From positions 1 to 23,107 of IMG/VR virus record IMGVR_UViG_3300047666_000509: a stretch of 23,107 nucleotides of DNA; one strand, written 5' to 3'. The notes below the pieces were generated by a model. The model was not told the origin of the DNA. It searched no databases and saw only the letters and a list, made by a program, of their open reading frames with translations. A program made the translations under genes and the position numbers. The first letter of the stretch is position 1, and each line of letters begins with the position of its first letter. This DNA is from a virus. This document shows, piece by piece, positions 12,377 to 20,142 of the stretch.

Positions 12377-12666
12377 CTGACCAAGAGATTTTAGATAATG
12401 TGCCACCAAAACAAGGCAAGTGGCCAGACTGTAATCAGGTTGATAGTGATGGGAAGTGGAGTCATAGACAGCCATTAATTCGCTCACTAGCAGACATAGC
12501 TAGGATTGTGGAGATTGAACACGCAAATGAAGGGTTAGGCTTTGAAATTATTGAGCTTGAGAAAGACATAGCATTTCTACAATCGTGTGTTAATTCAGGT
12601 GAGACTGCAACTAAAGCAGATAGACCCAGCAAGCAAGCAAAAGCGTTAAGGGAGCAAGTCAAGTGA
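12373..12666 (+). CDS. RSLADI-module protein, copy 2
   Basis: A 97-residue protein beginning at a GTG in a GTGA overlap with the previous stop. Residues about 36-48 read IRSLADIARIVEIE, the module shared with the proteins at 6.4 kb and 19.5 kb. A coiled coil follows and the end is ALREQVK. The frame is open upstream, but the ribosome site GGAG at 12361-12364 fixes the GTG start. Function unknown. Confidence 0.6.
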   Translation: MTDQEILDNVPPKQGKWPDCNQVDSDGKWSHRQPLIRSLADIARIVEIEHANEGLGFEIIELEKDIAFLQSCVNSGETATKADRPSKQAKALREQVK

Positions 12667-13067
12667 CTGATATTAAAAAAGAACTTATAAACTTTGAAAT
12701 GCACTGTTTAGAAACGGACCAGTTACAAGTTGCAGAACTGCAAAGTAACGCTGTCAAACGAATTACAGAGCTTGAGAAAGAGCTAAGCTTAACTAAGGAT
12801 ATTATTGTAGCCCATCAAATAGCTGATGAAACAGGCTATATCGATGGCGTGGGATGGGTAGAAAATTGGAGCGAAATGGAAGGAAAAGTTTCAAATCTGC
12901 TAGAAGCCCACAACCTAGAGCAGCAAGCTAAAGGCTGTTTTGAATCTATTCTAGAAATAGACGCTTATTCTAAAAATGGTTCATCATTTGTTTTAGTTAG
13001 AGACGTTAATAATTTTGGTGTCAAAAAACAATTACAAGCTGAAGCACTAAAGGAGCAAGTCAAGTGA
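12663..13067 (+). CDS. Coiled-coil cassette gene
   Basis: A 134-residue protein starting with GTG in a GTGA overlap. It has a coiled coil at VKRITELEKELSLTKDII (about 28-45), a central acidic part (GYIDGVGWVENWSEMEGKVS) and the common ending EALKEQVK. Its last 24 coding bases are identical to the last 24 of the gene ending at 12376. Function unknown. Confidence 0.6.
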   Translation: MTDIKKELINFEMHCLETDQLQVAELQSNAVKRITELEKELSLTKDIIVAHQIADETGYIDGVGWVENWSEMEGKVSNLLEAHNLEQQAKGCFESILEIDAYSKNGSSFVLVRDVNNFGVKKQLQAEALKEQVK

Positions 13068-13249
13068 TTAGACCTACGATGTCTCACGCAGTAGATAAGC
13101 AGCACTTGCATGAACTGATAAGTGTTTACGCAACAAACTTGGAAAGTAAGATTGCAGAGCTTGAAGAATCAAACAAAACCCTGATGCAACGCGCTACAGA
13201 TTTAGAGCGTGAATTATGGTTGAGTAATCAATCTAAGGCGGGTGAGTAA
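13064..13249 (+). CDS. Coiled-coil cassette gene, last of array
   Basis: A 61-residue protein starting with GTG in a GTGA overlap. It is nearly all coiled coil (LESKIAELEESNKTLMQRAT, DLERELWL) and lacks the EQVK end, which marks the array's right boundary. Overlaps the next gene as TAATG. Confidence 0.55.
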   Translation: MIRPTMSHAVDKQHLHELISVYATNLESKIAELEESNKTLMQRATDLERELWLSNQSKAGE

Positions 13250-13419
13250 TGAAAGATAGAAAAATAGAGTGCGCAAGAGTAAGAGCTTGCAAGTGGAAAG
13301 GTGTTCAAGGTGATTTAATTGGAGTTGTGAATAAAAAGGATAGTAAAGAACTTGGGTTTGAAATTAAAGACATGACTTGCCCGCATTGCGGATGCAAAAC
13401 AACTTACGACAGAGATTAG
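13249..13419 (+). CDS. Small zinc-ribbon protein
   Basis: A 56-residue protein with four well-placed cysteines: Cys8 and Cys14 (CARVRAC) and the knuckle CPHCGC at about 44-49, followed by KTTYDRD. This is a compact zinc ribbon, probably a structural metal site in a nucleic-acid or protein-binding adaptor. The start overlaps the upstream stop (TAATG). Confidence 0.6.
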   Translation: MKDRKIECARVRACKWKGVQGDLIGVVNKKDSKELGFEIKDMTCPHCGCKTTYDRD

Positions 13420-13448
13420 TAAATGAAAATACTAATAGGTGAATTCTT

Positions 13449-13622
13449 ATGACTGAATACAATTGCACATGTCACATAGACGGTAAAACATACACTTTGC
13501 TAACGGTTGGAGCCATAACAACACAACAGGCAATGTTGCAATTTAACGACTCAGTAACAGACGAAGGCGGGGATTTTACAAGGGTAGATGGACTGACATT
13601 AGATTTAATTGAAGTAGAGTGA
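13449..13622 (+). CDS. Small hypothetical protein
   Basis: A 57-residue acidic protein (MTEYNCTCHIDGKTYTLLTV ... RVDGLTLDLIEVE), last gene before the terminator. The ribosome site AGGTGAATTCTT precedes the ATG. A nine-residue frame (13423-13452) upstream is probably not a gene. No family recognised. Confidence 0.5.
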   Translation: MTEYNCTCHIDGKTYTLLTVGAITTQQAMLQFNDSVTDEGGDFTRVDGLTLDLIEVE

Positions 13623-13629
13623 TATAATT

Positions 13630-13656
13630 AGCCTCATATAGTTTTGAGGCTTTTTT
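13630..13656 (+). terminator. Rho-independent terminator ending the early region
   Basis: A 7-bp perfect stem AGCCTCA/TGAGGCT (13630-13636 with 13645-13651), an 8-base loop and a run of six T. It separates early from late genes; late transcription must start beyond it or be antiterminated. Confidence 0.85.
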
Positions 13657-13671
13657 ACATGCAGAAATTAA

Positions 13672-14346
13672 ATGATTACTAGACCCATTACTAGGTCAAT
13701 CACACGGGCCATCACGCGAAGTATTGCCGGCGTTGAGACGATTGTACTTATAGAGCTGGAAGCTGCTGTAATTGCTTATTATTCTTTATCGTCTGCATGG
13801 GTTGCAACAGATGATTTTAGTATAAAACTCAACTATGATTGGGATGGTGGTGGTAATGTGGTGCTTGTTGGTTATTCGTTAGATGTTTCCTCCTACATTG
13901 CCATCATTTCAGGTGGTAAACTTAGGGCCAGTATCGCAGGAATCATATTAGACACGGCGGGGGTAGTTGTCACGCCAAATGAGCTTGAAACACTTGAAGT
14001 TAAGCGGGTTTCTAATGTTGTTAGTATTGTTTTAAATGGCGCAGTTGTCGCAACAAGAACCGCAGCCGGTACTGTAAGCTTGGATAACTTTGGGAGATAC
14101 GCCTCTGGCCTATTATTTAATGGCATAATCTCAAAACCCAGCTTGACCGACCTTACAACCCCTGCTAACTCACTAGAGTTTACACTCGGAAATATAACGG
14201 CAAACACAGAAGTTAACAACGGTGTAACCCTAACATACAACAACATAGCAACTACTCAAGATGTCAGAGATACATACACTCTAAGTAATGACGGTACACA
14301 GTGGGTGGGCGGATTACAAACTATTGATATAGCAGCACAAGCATAA
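13672..14346 (+). CDS. LamG/concanavalin-like probable virion protein
   Basis: A 224-residue protein. The N-terminus is a short-period repeat (MITRPITRSITRAITRSI), then residues about 40-170 show a jelly-roll pattern of the LamG type (DDFSIKLNYDWDGGGNVVLV, YIAIISGGKLRASIAGIILD, LETLEVKRVSNVVSIVLNGA). Such domains often decorate virions and bind sugars. The C-terminal 50 residues are Thr/Asn-rich and end QTIDIAAQA. No strong ribosome site precedes the ATG. It is coupled to the next gene (TAATG). A host-surface-binding head or fibre accessory role is inferred. Confidence 0.6.
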   Translation: MITRPITRSITRAITRSIAGVETIVLIELEAAVIAYYSLSSAWVATDDFSIKLNYDWDGGGNVVLVGYSLDVSSYIAIISGGKLRASIAGIILDTAGVVVTPNELETLEVKRVSNVVSIVLNGAVVATRTAAGTVSLDNFGRYASGLLFNGIISKPSLTDLTTPANSLEFTLGNITANTEVNNGVTLTYNNIATTQDVRDTYTLSNDGTQWVGGLQTIDIAAQA

Positions 14347-14690
14347 TGATACCCAAACATTATATTTATCACGTAGACCACGCACCTATCGAGCTGTTGA
14401 ATAAGTTTCCTCATGCGGCAAGATATGTATCTATTATCTTGTTTGTGGAAGGGTTGGAGATTGTCACCGGTATTACACCAGCAGGTATTGTTAATCTAGC
14501 AGCTATACCGTTCAATCATCCTTTTGATAATGAAGGGCAAGGAATAACGGCTGCTGAATTTGATGCAATGGTTGACTCGTTGCTATCAACAGATACACCA
14601 TTCACATCTGATGAAGTCCAGATAAGCAAGACTCAAACAGAATACATTTACAAAACTAGGTTTGCTCAGTCAAACATTGATTTAATTTAA
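14346..14690 (+). CDS. Hypothetical protein in late block
   Basis: A 114-residue protein (MIPKHYIYHVDHAPIELLNK ... TRFAQSNIDLI), coupled to the LamG-like gene by TAATG. Mixed alpha/beta with an acidic helix ITAAEFDAMVDSLLS. No family recognised; likely functions together with its upstream partner. Confidence 0.6.
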   Translation: MIPKHYIYHVDHAPIELLNKFPHAARYVSIILFVEGLEIVTGITPAGIVNLAAIPFNHPFDNEGQGITAAEFDAMVDSLLSTDTPFTSDEVQISKTQTEYIYKTRFAQSNIDLI

Positions 14691-14704
14691 CGCAGGTATT
14701 AAGA

Positions 14705-14932
14705 ATGAATTTATTAACAGATAGAGAATACGAAATAGCCAATGGTGGATGGACTGTATTCCAGGCTATTTTAGCAGGCGGCACAGCTACACTCTCATGC
14801 AGTAATGCGGGATCAGCAGCTTCATCTGTAAAAGTATTACCAGAAGGGTTTACTGATGTTAAGTTGCCGTCATTTGGTAAGTACAAGGTCGTATTGACAG
14901 GTAGCGCTACCGTTACCATAGAAGGTAAGTAA
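14705..14932 (+). CDS. Small probable virion-associated protein
   Basis: A 75-residue, Gly/Ala/Ser/Thr-rich, beta-type protein: MNLLTDREYEIANGGWTVFQ, AILAGGTATLSCSNAG, then FGKYKVVLTGSATVTIEGK. The style 'LTDREF..GG.TVFQAI..GGTATL' is one I associate with small phage structural or decoration proteins. It overlaps terS by TAATG. Function inferred from style and place only. Confidence 0.55.
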   Translation: MNLLTDREYEIANGGWTVFQAILAGGTATLSCSNAGSAASSVKVLPEGFTDVKLPSFGKYKVVLTGSATVTIEGK

Positions 14933-15315
14933 TGCCATCTGGCAGCCCTTTATTTGAGTCCCCAAAAGTCTTGGCCGCAATGGTTGACGACTACCTTGAA
15001 AACCCTCCTATTAGGACTGTAATAACTAAAGATGGGCCAGTTGAATACCCTGCTATAACCATCACAGGGCTTGCTATGCATTTAGGTTTTGAAAGTAGGC
15101 AGAGTTTATATGACTATGAAAAGCGAGATGGTTTCTCTTACATTATAAAAAAAGCGCGGCTACATGTAGAGAATGCTTATGAATATCAACTGCAGTTTGG
15201 TAATAGCACTGGCGCTATATTCGCACTAAAAAACATGAACTGGACAGATAAGGTTCAAAACGAAAACTTAAACGTTGAGCTAACTCATGAGCAATGGCTT
15301 GACGAGCTTAAATAG
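14932..15315 (+). CDS. Terminase small subunit (P22 gp3-like)
   Basis: A 127-residue DNA-packaging protein of the gp3 family: FESPKVLAAMVDDYLENPP (residues 8-26), YPAITITGLAMHLGFESRQS (42-61) as the DNA-binding helical part, and GAIFALKNMNWTDK (about 98-111). P22 gp3 is somewhat longer (about 160 residues). It recognises the packaging start site and activates the large subunit. It overlaps terL by 29 bases. A pac site often lies inside this gene in P22-type phages; I could not pick one out. Confidence 0.85.
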   Translation: MPSGSPLFESPKVLAAMVDDYLENPPIRTVITKDGPVEYPAITITGLAMHLGFESRQSLYDYEKRDGFSYIIKKARLHVENAYEYQLQFGNSTGAIFALKNMNWTDKVQNENLNVELTHEQWLDELK

Positions 15316-16825
15316 TAATCGACAAAGGCTCAAAGATGATTTTGAGTTTTACGCTCGAAATTGCTTATCTATAAGAACAAAGTTCAAAGGGGTTACGCCA
15401 CTTGTTTTAAATGATGCTCAGCGTTATATACATGAGCGTATCGAGCAGCAGATAAAAGATACAGGCAAGGCCAGGGCAATAATCCTCAAAGGTAGGCAGC
15501 AAGGCGCAAGTACATATGTTGAAGGTCGATACATATGGAAGACGACACACACAAAGGGCGTTAGGGCGTTTATACTTACTCATGATGGAGAGTCAACCAA
15601 CGCATTGTTTGAAATGACAGAACGTTATTATGAAAACCTTCCTGTATTTATTAAGCCGTCATTAGGTGCTAGTAACGCCAAAGAATTACATTTTGACAAG
15701 CTAGACTCAGGCTATAAGATAGGGACTGCAGGCAATAAGGCAGTAGGCCGAGGGCAAACTATACAGTTCTTCCATGGCTCTGAGGTGGCGTTTTGGCTGA
15801 ATGCTAGCGAGCATACTAAGGGGATAATGCAAGCGGTTCCTGATGGCGATGGTACCGAGGTGATTTGGGAATCAACAGCAAATGGCGTGGGAAACTTCTT
15901 CCATGAGCAATGGAAATTAGCAGAAAAAGGGTTGTCTGAATTTCAAGCTATATTCGTGCCGTGGTTTTGGCAGTCTGAATATAAAAAGGTATTGCCTGAA
16001 GGTACGGTATTTGATGATGAAGACGTTAAAATTAAAGAAGCGTACAATTTAACGTTTGAGCAAATGTATTGGCGCAGGATGAAGATTGCAGAATTAACCA
16101 CTGATGGAGTAGATGGCACCAAAGCATTCAAGCAAGAGTATCCTATGAACTCAGCCGAGGCGTTTCAAATGTCTGGGGGTGACGGATTAATTAACGCTAA
16201 CATGTGTATGCAAGCAAGGGGTAACGAATTTAAAGGTAGCGGCCCGTTAATTGTTGGGGTTGATCCTTCTAGGGGTGGCGATAGGTTTGCTTTTGTAAAT
16301 CGCCAAGGTCGTAAAATGTACGGCATGAAGGCTTACAAGGGTGAGGAGTGCAACACGCTAGGAAAGAATGTGGCGTTATGCATTGATGTTCTAGATACTC
16401 ACTGCCCTATTGCAGATAGGAAGCCAGACAAGATGTTTGTGGATGCTGGCGCAGGCGCTGACATAGTAGATAGATTGCATGAGCTTGGATATAAAGACAA
16501 GGTTAAGGCTGTCTACTTCGGATCAACACCACTCAGGCCAAAGAAGTACACAAACAAGCGAAACGAGATGTGGGGCGAAATGTCAGACTGGCTTAATGAT
16601 GAGTCATTACCGGTTGACATACCAGACAGCGACGAACTGCAAGCGGATATTTGTGCAAGTCCTTATAGTTGGGACTCAAACCATCGGCGTGTATTATGGG
16701 CAAAAGAGCGAATCAAAAAAGAATTGGGGTTCAGTCCTGATTACGGGGACGCCGGAGCATTAACATTTACTGAGCCTGTTAGTACAGAGGCCACACAACC
16801 ACTAGAGTTTGAATCATTATGGTAG
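15287..16825 (+). CDS. Terminase large subunit
   Basis: A 512-residue motor ATPase and nuclease. The ATPase part has the Walker A-like ILKGRQQGAST (residues 66-76), a Walker B-like acid in FFHGSEVAFW (about 161-170) and coupling motif ESTANG (195-200). The RNase H-like nuclease part shows VGVDPSRGGD (Asp325), FVDAGAGAD (Asp385) and a final Asp near DYGDAGAL (about 484-490). The size matches P22 gp2 (about 500). It translocates DNA into the prohead and cuts it at headful length. The ATG at 15287 lacks a strong ribosome site, so translation probably depends on coupling from terS, which it overlaps. Confidence 0.9.
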   Translation: MSNGLTSLNSNRQRLKDDFEFYARNCLSIRTKFKGVTPLVLNDAQRYIHERIEQQIKDTGKARAIILKGRQQGASTYVEGRYIWKTTHTKGVRAFILTHDGESTNALFEMTERYYENLPVFIKPSLGASNAKELHFDKLDSGYKIGTAGNKAVGRGQTIQFFHGSEVAFWLNASEHTKGIMQAVPDGDGTEVIWESTANGVGNFFHEQWKLAEKGLSEFQAIFVPWFWQSEYKKVLPEGTVFDDEDVKIKEAYNLTFEQMYWRRMKIAELTTDGVDGTKAFKQEYPMNSAEAFQMSGGDGLINANMCMQARGNEFKGSGPLIVGVDPSRGGDRFAFVNRQGRKMYGMKAYKGEECNTLGKNVALCIDVLDTHCPIADRKPDKMFVDAGAGADIVDRLHELGYKDKVKAVYFGSTPLRPKKYTNKRNEMWGEMSDWLNDESLPVDIPDSDELQADICASPYSWDSNHRRVLWAKERIKKELGFSPDYGDAGALTFTEPVSTEATQPLEFESLW

Positions 16826-19038
16826 ATTACGAAGATCACGCAAAAATGCGAGAAGAGCGCGCAAACTCTCAAGACGTCAATGATGACATGAGAGAGTCAT
16901 CAAGGGCGCAGATATACTTTGTTGAAAAAGAGGATGGTCAATGGGACCCTGATGTTATAACTAAAATGACAGGTAAGCCAAGGTACACTGACGATCGATG
17001 CAATCCTATTCTCGATTCAATATGCGGTGAAATTGAAGACAACGAATTTGCTATTAAGATAAGCCCGGCAAGTGGAGACTCATCAAAAGAAACTGCTGAG
17101 ATATTCGAGGGATTAATACGCAATATTGAAAACATTAGTTCAGCATCACTCATCTATTCATCCATGGCGCGAATGATGGTTACATGTGGCATGTCTGGGG
17201 TTGAGCTAGAGCAGGGATATGTTGACGGTGATAGCTTCAATCAAGATTTGTTTATTCGTGAGATACCAGACTTCCAAAATAGAGTTTGGTTTGCGCAGTC
17301 TAGTATAAAACAAGACAACAGTGACGCTCCTTTCGTGTTTGTTGATGAGTACATCACAAAAGAGGAGCATGAAAAAAGATTTGATAGTGAAGGTGATAAC
17401 TCACTAGATTCAGGCGCTAGAAGTAACGTATATGCAGACAGGCCAGACGTCATTACAATTAGCCGATTCTATTACAAAAGCCCAATCAAAATAGACATAG
17501 TTCAAATGTCAGACGGCTCAGTATATAAAGATGACGAAGACTTAGCCATGCTTATCGATGAATTAATGGAGCGCGGAATAACCGAGACAGGTCGCAGAAC
17601 AAGAGAGACGTTTAAGGTTTATCAGCGGTATATGGATAGCGAGGGCTGGCTGAATGAAGCAGAAGAAACGGTATTCGAATTGTTGCCTGTCTTTGGGTGC
17701 TATGCTAATCATAAGGTGATTGACGGCAAGGCCATTGTCCGTGGTGCTATCGCTAAAGCTATGGATCAACAGCGCGTACACAACATGGCGTTTAGTCGTG
17801 AAGTTGAAGAAGTTGTTTTAAGTCCTAGAGCTAAGTTTTGGGGTACGCCTGCAATGCGGCTAGGCCACGAGAAAACATTAAACACTCTCAATACAAACTC
17901 TCATCCGTGGCAAGATATGAACTACGACCCTTCAATGCCTAATGGCCCGTTGTTTATCGGTGGCGCACAAATTAATCAGGGTTTATCCCAGTTGAGTATG
18001 TCATCAGCACAGTCAATTGATTTGGCCGCCGGTGCGTTTAGTCCTGCGCTAGCTAACAACGCTAACCTGCAGTCAGGTATTGCATTAGATAAGCAGATAG
18101 AAAAAGCTAACACATCAACTGTTAAATACTACAAGTCAGTGCAAGTCACACTCACAGCAATGGCTAAGTGCTTAGTTAATTGCATACCACGAAGCTATGA
18201 TTCCACAAGGCAGCAAAGGATACTTGGTGAGGATGGAGCCGGTGAGATGGTCACACTAAATGAGGTTATAATAGACCAGCAAACAGGTCAGGAAATAACC
18301 TTAAACAATCTTACATTAGGTCAGTATGATGTTAACTGTGATTACGGCCCAGCATTCAAAAGCCGACAAGAGAAATCTAGTGAAGCCTTTGCTACTATTG
18401 CTCAACTTGATCCTACCATCATGGAGTTGGCAAGAGATGTATGGTTAAGCAACATCAACGAACCAGGAATGAAAACGGTTGCAGAAAGATCGAGGTCTAT
18501 GCAGATAAAGAATGGCATTATACCATTTGAGCAGCTGACATCTGAGGAGCAACAGCAGGCACAACAGCAAGCTAACCAGCCTCCACAACCTGATCCAAAC
18601 ATGCTTATAGCTGAAGCTGAAATGGGTAAGGCGCAAGCTGAACAGTTAAGCGCACAGACCAAGCAAGAGGAAGCTCAGGGCAACATGCAGCTTAAAGCAG
18701 CAACACTGCAACTGGAGAACAGAAAACTAGCACTAGCAGAGCAGGAGCAGCAATTAGACGTAGCTAAATTCCAACGTGAGAAGGATGATAAATACAATGT
18801 TGATGCGGCGAATATCCAACAGAACCAAGAAAAAATTGATTTGCAATCACAGAATCAGCAGTTTACGCAGATGCTGGCAATGCAAAAACAGTTGATTGAA
18901 TCTCAAAAGGCGCAAGCTGAAACGCTTAAGGCATTGAAAGATGCTATGGGTGCTGAAGCTATAATGAATCAAAGTGCTGTCAAAGCTTATGATAATGTAG
19001 CTGAAGACTTAGCAAAAGAAGATCTGCCTAGCGAGTAA
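16819..19038 (+). CDS. P22-type portal protein
   Basis: A 739-residue portal, close to the 725 residues of P22 gp1. The N-terminal part has YTDDRCNPILDSICGEIEDN and the middle has YQRYMDSEGWLNEAEETVFELLP-type sequence typical of this family. From about residue 575 onward there is a long Gln/Ala-rich helical region with coiled-coil character (LAEQEQQLDVAKFQREKDDK), matching the long C-terminal helical barrel of P22 portal. Twelve copies form the DNA gate of the head. It overlaps terL as ATGGTAG. Confidence 0.9.
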   Translation: MVDYEDHAKMREERANSQDVNDDMRESSRAQIYFVEKEDGQWDPDVITKMTGKPRYTDDRCNPILDSICGEIEDNEFAIKISPASGDSSKETAEIFEGLIRNIENISSASLIYSSMARMMVTCGMSGVELEQGYVDGDSFNQDLFIREIPDFQNRVWFAQSSIKQDNSDAPFVFVDEYITKEEHEKRFDSEGDNSLDSGARSNVYADRPDVITISRFYYKSPIKIDIVQMSDGSVYKDDEDLAMLIDELMERGITETGRRTRETFKVYQRYMDSEGWLNEAEETVFELLPVFGCYANHKVIDGKAIVRGAIAKAMDQQRVHNMAFSREVEEVVLSPRAKFWGTPAMRLGHEKTLNTLNTNSHPWQDMNYDPSMPNGPLFIGGAQINQGLSQLSMSSAQSIDLAAGAFSPALANNANLQSGIALDKQIEKANTSTVKYYKSVQVTLTAMAKCLVNCIPRSYDSTRQQRILGEDGAGEMVTLNEVIIDQQTGQEITLNNLTLGQYDVNCDYGPAFKSRQEKSSEAFATIAQLDPTIMELARDVWLSNINEPGMKTVAERSRSMQIKNGIIPFEQLTSEEQQQAQQQANQPPQPDPNMLIAEAEMGKAQAEQLSAQTKQEEAQGNMQLKAATLQLENRKLALAEQEQQLDVAKFQREKDDKYNVDAANIQQNQEKIDLQSQNQQFTQMLAMQKQLIESQKAQAETLKALKDAMGAEAIMNQSAVKAYDNVAEDLAKEDLPSE

Positions 19039-19045
19039 ACAACAA

Positions 19046-19074
19046 AGCCAGCAGTCTATGGTAGGTTGCTGGCT
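19046..19074. terminator. Terminator behind portal, convergent with inverted cassette
   Basis: A perfect 8-bp stem AGCCAGCA/TGCTGGCT (19046-19053 with 19067-19074) and a 13-base loop, flanked by AACAA and TTGTT that could extend it. The T-run is weak (TTATTGGTTGTT). It lies between the portal stop and the convergent end of the inverted genes, where it could stop both transcripts. Confidence 0.55.
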
Positions 19075-19101
19075 TATTGGTTGTTATAGATTACTCATCA
19101 T

Positions 19102-19275
19102 CTACTCATCCATGATCATTTCTATTGCACTGTCATAATCACCATCATCATACCCATTCGGATCTATGGTTTCACCAAATGCTATAAGAGCAATCATTAG
19201 ACTCCTCTCTTTTTTTGTTAGTGACTCTCGATATTTTTTATTGGTTCTAAACTTGTATGAATTGTACTTACTCAT
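19102..19275 (-). CDS. Small hypothetical protein, inverted cassette
   Basis: A 57-residue protein with a basic N-terminal half (MSKYNSYKFRTNKKYRESLT KKER) and an acidic C-terminal half (GYDDGDYDSAIEMIMDE). The start overlaps the upstream stop by ATGA and AAGGAG lies nine bases upstream, within the preceding gene. Last gene of the five-gene minus-strand cassette. Confidence 0.6.
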   Translation of the reverse strand: MSKYNSYKFRTNKKYRESLTKKERSLMIALIAFGETIDPNGYDDGDYDSAIEMIMDE

Positions 19276-19631
19276 CGCTTACTCTCCTTTAGTGCTTCAT
19301 ATAACCCAACTTTAGTATCTAAATACGGGCTGTCATAAACTTGCTCATGTAATTCATATATTAAGGTCTCAGCCCTTGCTTGCTGGGTTTCTAACCAAGC
19401 AATACGCTTAATGTCTGCTAGTGAGCGAATGTATTGGGGTTTAATGACTTCTGTAATGTCAAATGTAAGCCACACATCCCCACAATCCTTGTTCTCAAAC
19501 AGGCCCATGTACAAACCTTCATCACTAACTGTCATCAGATTTCCATTTTCTAACACGGTTATTTTTTGTGATTCGGTTGCAGTTAACTGCTCTGTTTTGT
19601 GGTTTCTATCTATAATTTCTTGGTCTTTCAT
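19272..19631 (-). CDS. RSLADI-module protein, copy 3
   Basis: A 119-residue protein. Residues about 68-80 read IRSLADIKRIAWLE, the module of the proteins at 6.4 and 12.4 kb; here 29 bases (19400-19428) are identical to those at 6575-6603. The N-terminal part (ATESQKITVLENGNLMTVSD, MGLFENKDCGDVWLTFD) is unrelated to the other copies, while a coiled-coil tail follows as in them. Both ends overlap neighbours by ATGA. Function unknown. Confidence 0.65.
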   Translation of the reverse strand: MKDQEIIDRNHKTEQLTATESQKITVLENGNLMTVSDEGLYMGLFENKDCGDVWLTFDITEVIKPQYIRSLADIKRIAWLETQQARAETLIYELHEQVYDSPYLDTKVGLYEALKESKR

Positions 19632-19798
19632 AACTTACCCTTTAATCCATTACACCGACACACAAGCTGTTGACGATGCTTATCATTAATATTACGGCAT
19701 GTTCTACGCCATACATCATATCTAATACCCCAGTGTTGGCAGGCTTCCCACACAGTCCAGCCTTTAGCGTGGATTAGCGTTGTAAATTCACATTTCAT
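19628..19798 (-). CDS. Small basic protein, possible helix-turn-helix
   Basis: A 56-residue basic, Cys-rich protein (MKCEFTTLIHAKGWTVWEAC, QHWGIRYDVWRRTCRN). The segment KGWTVWEACQHWGIRYDVWRR has the spacing of a helix-turn-helix (helix, turn 'WGIR', second helix), so it could bind DNA. Cys2, Cys20, Cys34, Cys47 and Cys49 might bind a metal. Both ends overlap neighbours by ATGA. Confidence 0.55.
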   Translation of the reverse strand: MKCEFTTLIHAKGWTVWEACQHWGIRYDVWRRTCRNINDKHRQQLVCRCNGLKGKL

Positions 19799-19911
19799 GA
19801 CACCAACTTTAAAATAAGCTCAATAACAAACAGCGCCAACACACCAATAGCAGCACCATAAAACCCACCGAACAAGAAGCCAGCAGCTGCAAACACTATG
19901 TATAAAGTCAT
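19795..19911 (-). CDS. Small glycine-rich membrane protein
   Basis: A 38-residue, almost wholly hydrophobic protein (MTLYIVFAAAGFLFGGFYGA, AIGVLALFVIELILKLVS), either one long or two short membrane spans around a Gly-rich turn. It could be a holin-like or membrane-exclusion protein, but nothing proves either. Ribosome site AGGGGTAATTT. Overlaps the next gene by ATGA. Confidence 0.55.
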   Translation of the reverse strand: MTLYIVFAAAGFLFGGFYGAAIGVLALFVIELILKLVS

Positions 19912-19921
19912 AAATTACCCC

Positions 19922-20098
19922 TTAATCTATTAGCTCACATCTATATGCTTTTTCACTTATTACAACATGCTTGGATAACTCACAAGATAATGCAATATCC
20001 TTTTGAGTGTTAACTTCCGAAACGAAAGATGCAATCGCCATCATAACTATAAACACAAGCGCACCAACAAACCCTACATACACACCTTCAAAATCCAT
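19922..20098 (-). CDS. Small membrane-anchored protein
   Basis: A 58-residue protein with one N-terminal membrane span (GVYVGFVGALVFIVMMAIASF, about 5-25) and a polar C-terminal part with two cysteines (SCELSKHVVISEKAYRCELI) that could form a disulphide if outside the inner membrane. First gene of the inverted cassette, with ribosome site AAGGGGTGATTT, nearly the same as that of the next gene. Candidates are superinfection exclusion or envelope modification; unproven. Confidence 0.55.
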   Translation of the reverse strand: MDFEGVYVGFVGALVFIVMMAIASFVSEVNTQKDIALSCELSKHVVISEKAYRCELID

Positions 20099-20112
20099 AA
20101 ATCACCCCTTAA

Positions 20113-20142
20113 AACATAGGCTAAACGCCTATCTACAGTCAA
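20113..20142 (-). promoter_or_regulatory. Candidate promoter of inverted cassette
   Basis: On the minus strand TTGACT (20142-20137) and TATGTT (20118-20113) are 18 bases apart, ahead of the first gene at 20098. A small palindrome ATAGGC-TAAAC-GCCTAT (20116-20132) sits in the spacer and could be an operator or weak attenuator. Confidence 0.45.

Larger units (their letters stand above)
12353..13067 (+). repeat. EQVK gene-junction repeats
   Basis: The 24 bases at 12353-12376 equal those at 13044-13067; 20 bases GGAGCAAGTCAAGTGACTGA at 12361-12380 equal 12651-12670. A diverged copy lies at 12137-12152. Each holds the ribosome site, the EQVK codons, TGA stop and overlapping GTG start. Confidence 0.9.

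Noticed and set aside
9121-13067. Repeats considered as a CRISPR array
   Set aside because: The repeats are unevenly spaced, lie at gene boundaries and hold ribosome sites and stop/start codons; there are no uniform spacers or cas genes.
13623-13628. TATAAT as a late promoter
   Set aside because: There is no matching -35 box and the transcript start would lie inside the terminator stem.
18402-18662. Cys-rich minus-strand frames within the portal gene
   Set aside because: They are antisense to the Gln/Ala-rich portal tail; Gln and Ala codons read backwards give Cys, Leu and Ser-rich shadows.
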